DNA of 35,185 nt from Elysia marginata (lineage: Eukaryota > Mollusca > Gastropoda > Plakobranchidae), in NCBI GenBank assembly GCA_019649035.1, contig BMAT01009626.1, forward strand, positions 930,796 to 965,980, given 5' to 3'. A model generated the notes under the pieces. The model made no database searches, had not been told where the DNA came from, and was given only the letters and a program-made list of their open reading frames with translations. Each line of letters starts with the position of its first letter. The stretch's first letter is position 1. The position numbers were made by a program, and so were the translations under genes. Positions 31,850-35,185 of this stretch are shown piece by piece.

Positions 31850-31943
31850 AAAAAGAGTGGGTGGGGAGCTCTCCCTGTGGATGGATCAATCTGCCTCCAG
31901 CTGACACCGCGACCTTCCAGTCTTATCGCTAGGCTCCGCCCAC
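31850..31943 (-). mobile_element. Possible tRNA-derived SINE head, minus strand
   Basis: The minus strand starts GTGGGCGGAGCCTAGCGATA, then AGACTGGAAGGTCGCGG and GTGTCAGCTGGAGGCAG. The GACTGGAAGGTCGCGG part looks like the anticodon-to-variable region seen in tRNA-derived SINE heads. A good box B (GGTTCGA) is missing, so the call is tentative. If right, the GC-box-like CTCCGCCCAC at 31,935-31,943 belongs to the SINE. Confidence 0.33.
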
Positions 31944-31950
31944 TGACGGA

Positions 31951-31958
31951 TGACGTCA
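31951..31958. promoter_or_regulatory. Full palindromic CRE, TGACGTCA
   Basis: An exact CREB/ATF site preceded by CTCCGCCCACTGACGGA and followed at 31,976-31,984 by a CACCC box (CCACACCCC). Together they could form a proximal promoter or enhancer. The left part overlaps a possible SINE. Confidence 0.45.
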
Positions 31959-31989
31959 AAATTTGACTGAGTAATCCACACCCCTTTTT

Positions 31990-32200
31990 CCCATAGAGAG
32001 CCGCACAGAGCAATGAGGGAAAGTGGGGGAAATCTGAGCTGGCAGCTCATTACAGCAACCACCAGTAGCAGGCCCAGCTGCTGCGAAAACCACCCTGCCC
32101 CTCACCTTTCCTGCTTGCAATGAGAAACGATCCAGCTCGCCCAGACCTAGCGAGGGTTAGCTGACACAGACAGAGCTTGCTTAGCTAGCTGTAGGCTATC
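31990..32200. other. GC-rich block with palindromic words
   Basis: Contains GAGCTGGCAGCTC (a dyad), CCCAGCTGCTGCG and CTTAGCTAGCTG. An ATG at 32,013 opens about 36 codons with no recognised motif. It is probably part of the same regulatory or first-exon region as the CRE. Confidence 0.35.
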
Positions 32201-32399
32201 TGGCCTCGGAAACTGAACTCATTAATTTTGAAAAAGATTTTTCCTCGTCCAACGATAATGTTGTCCTTGTGCTGTAGAGAGTGCAGAGTGTTGAAAGAAC
32301 CAGAAATTCTCTCGACTCTGTGTCTGTGTGTGAGTTCGTCCGTACACGTGATATAAATATTTCGACACGAATCCCAGGTTTTGATTGTAATGCCAGGCA

Positions 32400-32436
32400 G
32401 GATCTCTCTCTTTCTCTATCTCTTTCTCTATCTCTG

Positions 32437-32486
<50 letters not shown>
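32400..32486 (+). repeat. (CT)n microsatellite
   Basis: Pure CT at 32,440-32,486 preceded by CTTTCTCTAT units. The Arg/Glu-rich minus frames of 106 and 122 codons are repeat artefacts. Confidence 0.96.
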
Positions 32487-32489
<3 letters not shown>

Positions 32490-32520
32490 TTCTGTCTGCC
32501 TGTTGAAGCGAGACACACGG

Positions 32521-32999
32521 CGTATAGGTCGTTTCCGCGCTTAAATTTAACGTTTTTTTTTAACGTAAACAACCTGTGGTTATAGCGCAAAAGAAAACTT
32601 TGCTCTTTTCTGTGGTGTACGGTTGGTGGTTATGACATAGATTCTAAGCTTTAATCCCGAAAGATATGTATATCATGAAATGGACTTTTTACCTTATCTA
32701 GAAGCTGTAAATAATAAATAGTATAATTATTTTACATTATTTCCAGAAAGCATATTTTAGATCGCCTTCTTTGTCTCCCCCGCCCCCACCCCCACCCCAA
32801 TTAAATTCTCTTTTTTTTTTCATCAGTATCACTAACAGTATATATATTAATCTGTATACCAAAATGTTTTAAGTTAGAGACGTAACCAGTCGACTGTCAA
32901 AATTGTATAGAGGATCTCTCCTAACTGATTGTGTCAACCGTCGTTCTGAACCCATTACCTGACTCTAATACCCCCGGTACTAATTGTTTTTGTCTTGTA
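32521..32999. other. AT-rich spacer with one C-rich run
   Basis: No gene recognised. At 32,777-32,798 there are four C-runs, CCCCCGCCCCCACCCCC then ACCCC, so the minus strand carries a near-ideal G-quadruplex motif with one-base loops, and the plus strand an i-motif. Confidence 0.6.
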
Positions 33000-33029
33000 T
33001 TCAATACTGACTAGTAATATTAATCTGTT

Positions 33030-33125
33030 GCCCGGGTCGGGCAAGCTATCTAGGCCACGGTCATCATTCTAGCTTATCACGGTGCCAGCTCATTAGCCGG
33101 ATTATTAATGCGTGTGGCCTTGTGC
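33030..33125. promoter_or_regulatory. Homeodomain-site-dense candidate element
   Basis: CATTAGCCGGATTATTAATG places CATTA, a GGATTA (Otx/Bicoid-type, 33,099-33,104) and ATTAATG within about 20 bases. TAATCTG and GCCCGGGTCGGGC lie upstream. The block is less AT-biased than its flanks. It is a candidate enhancer only on motif grounds. Confidence 0.28.
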
Positions 33126-33211
33126 TTTGTACGTATCAAATTTGTACAAGTTTCCTCTCTCCTCTCTCCTCCGCGCCTCCTCTTCCTTAACTACACCCCC
33201 TCCCCCCCCTT

Positions 33212-33616
33212 CTAATTTGCCAAGCACGCCTGTATGAGTGTCTGTTCAGAACTTCCTGGGGCCAGGACATGTTGAAGCTGCAACATAGCAATAGCATTGG
33301 CCATTAGGACAGGCCGACAGGCTGCTTGCTTTCCCGTGGTCTTGCTGTCAACGTTGCAGTGTTGATCCGGGCTGGTGTGTCTGTGTTGTTGAGCTTCACA
33401 GATTGCAGTGTAGGACTGGGACTGAGTGTAGCAGTCTCCAAGCTGGTTGAAGGCTCTGCCCGGCGCCTGTATTATCAGTCTGTGGCTAGCTAGCATGCTG
33501 CTGCCTGTTGTACACGTATCCAGCTCAGGCCCTTCATAGTGATTTACGTAGAGGCCACTTAGTCTGCTACTACTGCCTTTTGACAATGTGAGATACGAAT
33601 AACAACGTAGAAACAC
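33212..33616 (-). CDS. Open frame of 134 codons, product not recognised
   Basis: This is the longest open frame in the window that is not a simple repeat. It lies in a block of about 50% GC, unlike its AT-rich flanks. The peptide is Gln/Ser/Ala-rich (for example HVLAPGSSEQTLIQACLAN at its C-terminus and QAPGRAFNQLGDCYTQSQS mid-way) and has no signal peptide, membrane span or domain I know. TTCGTATCTCACATTGTC followed by AAAAGGCAG gives a mediocre acceptor about 40 bases inside, so only the remainder might be exonic. The same DNA carries TGATTTAC (33,540-33,547), a PBX-HOX-type word. It could be a lineage-specific exon, a long noncoding RNA exon or a GC-rich regulatory block. Confidence 0.22.
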   Translation of the reverse strand: MFLRCYSYLTLSKGSSSRLSGLYVNHYEGPELDTCTTGSSMLASHRLIIQAPGRAFNQLGDCYTQSQSYTAICEAQQHRHTSPDQHCNVDSKTTGKQAACRPVLMANAIAMLQLQHVLAPGSSEQTLIQACLAN

Positions 33617-33775
33617 AGTAATATCTATATGTCATTCTATGTTTGTCAGTTAAATTTAATACTAACAGATATACGTTGAAACCTTTATACTAGGATGGTT
33701 TAGTCTACTCTCTCTTTCTATATCTTTTTCCTCTCTCTGTGTGTCTCACTCCATCCACAAGGAGAGGCTCCCCAC

Positions 33776-33778
<3 letters not shown>

Positions 33779-33818
<40 letters not shown>
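33779..33818 (+). repeat. (CT)n microsatellite
   Basis: About 20 pure CT units flanked by CCACCCCCT and a short CTTTCTCTGTG. Open frames through it on both strands are artefacts. Confidence 0.96.
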
Positions 33819-33824
<6 letters not shown>

Positions 33825-34152
33825 GTGCGCGTGTAGCCTCCTCATCAACTCTCGATTTCCCCCTTCCATTGATGTCAACGTTTCTTGTCCAGTCATGAAT
33901 TTTTACAGTTCCAGAATTGTTACTCGCTAAAGGCACCGGGCAGACATTACTGGTGTGCCTTGGAAAGCATCTTTTGAGTAATGGTGGGTGTTTGTGGAGG
34001 TTGAGCTTCCAAACCTCTTTAAGACCGATAACAGTAAGTAACACGCTCATTCTTTGGTTCGATGAGAGCTTTATTGGGGGAGGGGGTGCTATAAATACAA
34101 GAGGCTATTACGTGCACAATGATAGGTCCAGCTTACCTGATTGTGTTTAGCT

Positions 34153-34177
34153 GCGTGCGTGGGCGGGTGGGGGGTGG
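34153..34177 (+). other. G-rich run, potential G-quadruplex
   Basis: GTGGGCGGGTGGGGGGTGG offers at least four G-triplets with one-base or zero-length loops on the plus strand, a compact parallel-quadruplex pattern. Confidence 0.6.
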
Positions 34178-35149
34178 CAGGAATTTTTCGAATTACCATA
34201 CTGAGTGGTTTCTAGAAATTTATACTTCGTGGTCAGGTGTAATGCACTTGAAAACATTTCTTTAATATTGGTTCTTATTCTTTGAACTGATTGAGATTGA
34301 ATCTATTTCAATAGGTTTGTGTGAAGTCGCTGAACAAGTTGGTATAACATTTTTTACTGCAAGTGTAACTGCTTTTCGGCTATATTACTCCGAATTTTTC
34401 TAACTTTATCTCTTATTGGTGGTCCTCATGAAAACGTCCCCTGTCTATTCCTTTTTATTATTGTAGCGGCGTAAATTTGATCAACGATTTGAAGGGAGGT
34501 CATGTGACAGGCGAAGTCATTTTCAATTCAAATGAGCGACATGAGCACGAGTACACGTATAAATTTAGAATCTCTTTTTACGATCAGGTGATTTTCATTA
34601 TCATGTAATCTGAGTTTTAATGGATGAATCATGGAGTAAATTAAAGCGAAAATTTCTAAAAACAATGTGTCAATCACCAGCCTAACTCTTAAACTACCTC
34701 TCAGTCTTACAAACATTTTTGTTTCCTGCCTGAGCAAGTCGGTCTTTAGTCTTGGAAAAAGGCTTTTTACCCATAGTTTATTTCCTCGCTTCACTCATGC
34801 GAATAATGGGTATTCCACTATGGAGCTGTTCGATGAACTGAACAAAAATTCTTTTAGAGTAGTTCCCCTTGGATAATGGACTCATATTCAGCACTAGAGT
34901 TATATTCGAATGAATTACCTCACCCACAGAAGAGTTCGCTGATGTTCCCACCTTCTGAATATTACACACAAGAGAGGTTAGTCCTAAAACAGTTCCATTA
35001 AGGGCAGGGACGGATCTTTTTAGTGTGCTAGAGTGATGCGCTTCAACTGCTGTTCCTCTGTGAGTGCAAAGGGTAATTTATTTGCTAATGACCTGTCAGA
35101 GAAACTTTACCAATGTAAAAGGCTTACATTTTTAATGGTCTCGCTGAGG

Positions 35150-35150
<1 letters not shown>
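34178..35150. other. AT-rich spacer, nothing recognised
   Basis: Short frames at 34,528-34,794 (minus), 34,667-34,876 (plus) and 34,778-34,969 (minus) overlap each other and have no recognised motif. Confidence 0.45.

Positions 35151-35185
<35 letters not shown>
35151..35185 (+). repeat. (CT)n microsatellite at the window edge
   Basis: CT repeat that continues past the end of the window, with one TTT interruption near its start. Confidence 0.95.

Noticed and set aside
32196..32590. Arg/Glu-rich minus frames of 106 and 122 codons
   Set aside because: The charged stretch is the complement of the CT microsatellite.
1..35185. CRISPR arrays, prokaryotic operons, insertion sequences or phage genes
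   Set aside because: No regularly spaced identical repeats with unique spacers, no ribosome-binding-site-led dense coding, and repeat content typical of an animal genome.

Overview
This window looks like intergenic or intronic nuclear DNA of an animal, probably a mollusc and perhaps a gastropod. It is AT-rich. It has no long open frame with a recognisable domain, no operon-like packing and no ribosomal or true tRNA gene that I could find. It carries tRNA-derived SINEs, long CT/GA microsatellites, islands of the words AGATCTAG, TCTAGATC and ACATGTAGAT, and sequences shaped like animal splice sites and promoters. The mollusc assignment is an inference from repeat style, not from a gene.

Layout. 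Positions 1-2,060 hold one internal exon candidate (394-618), bounded by a strong acceptor and a fair donor, then an 800-base polypyrimidine tract. Positions 2,400-4,770 are a repeat cluster: two SINE heads, the first copy of a short TGACGTAAT repeat, a small hairpin next to a second SINE, and an inverted copy of a repeat found again at 15.4 kb. Positions 5,390-7,700 contain two decayed coding-like stretches; the one at 6,944-7,690 has a GC-rich start and interrupted frames. Positions 7,830-10,260 hold a minus-strand retroelement or mRNA 3' tail, a doubtful minus SINE, the second TGACGTAAT repeat and a clear full-length SINE (9,753-10,080).

Positions 11,070-24,000 are mostly AT-rich. They hold a 40-bp minisatellite, a diverged tandem duplication of about 415-425 bp with AGATCTAG islands, G-rich runs, a 134-bp tandem duplication, a 25-bp triplicate, a degenerate repeat with TTTCAAATATCA boxes and several inverted repeats. 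Positions 24,000-28,250 are nearly featureless apart from one weak minus-strand exon candidate.

Positions 28,280-34,200 differ. GC rises in blocks, and there are promoter-type elements: a GC box, a palindromic E-box TCACGTGA, an exon-1-like segment ending ATGTGTG|GTAAGT, a canonical YY1 box CAAGATGGCGGC and a full CRE TGACGTCA. There are also homeodomain-type site clusters, a 134-codon minus-strand open frame and quadruplex-forming runs. My working reading is one or two transcription start regions with flanking cis-regulatory DNA, for a plus-strand gene whose main exons lie beyond the window.

I found no evidence of a novel enzymatic, defence or mobile system. The observations most worth testing are the exon at 394-618, the promoter pair at 28.4 and 28.7 kb, the shared repeat families and the decayed coding region at 7 kb.
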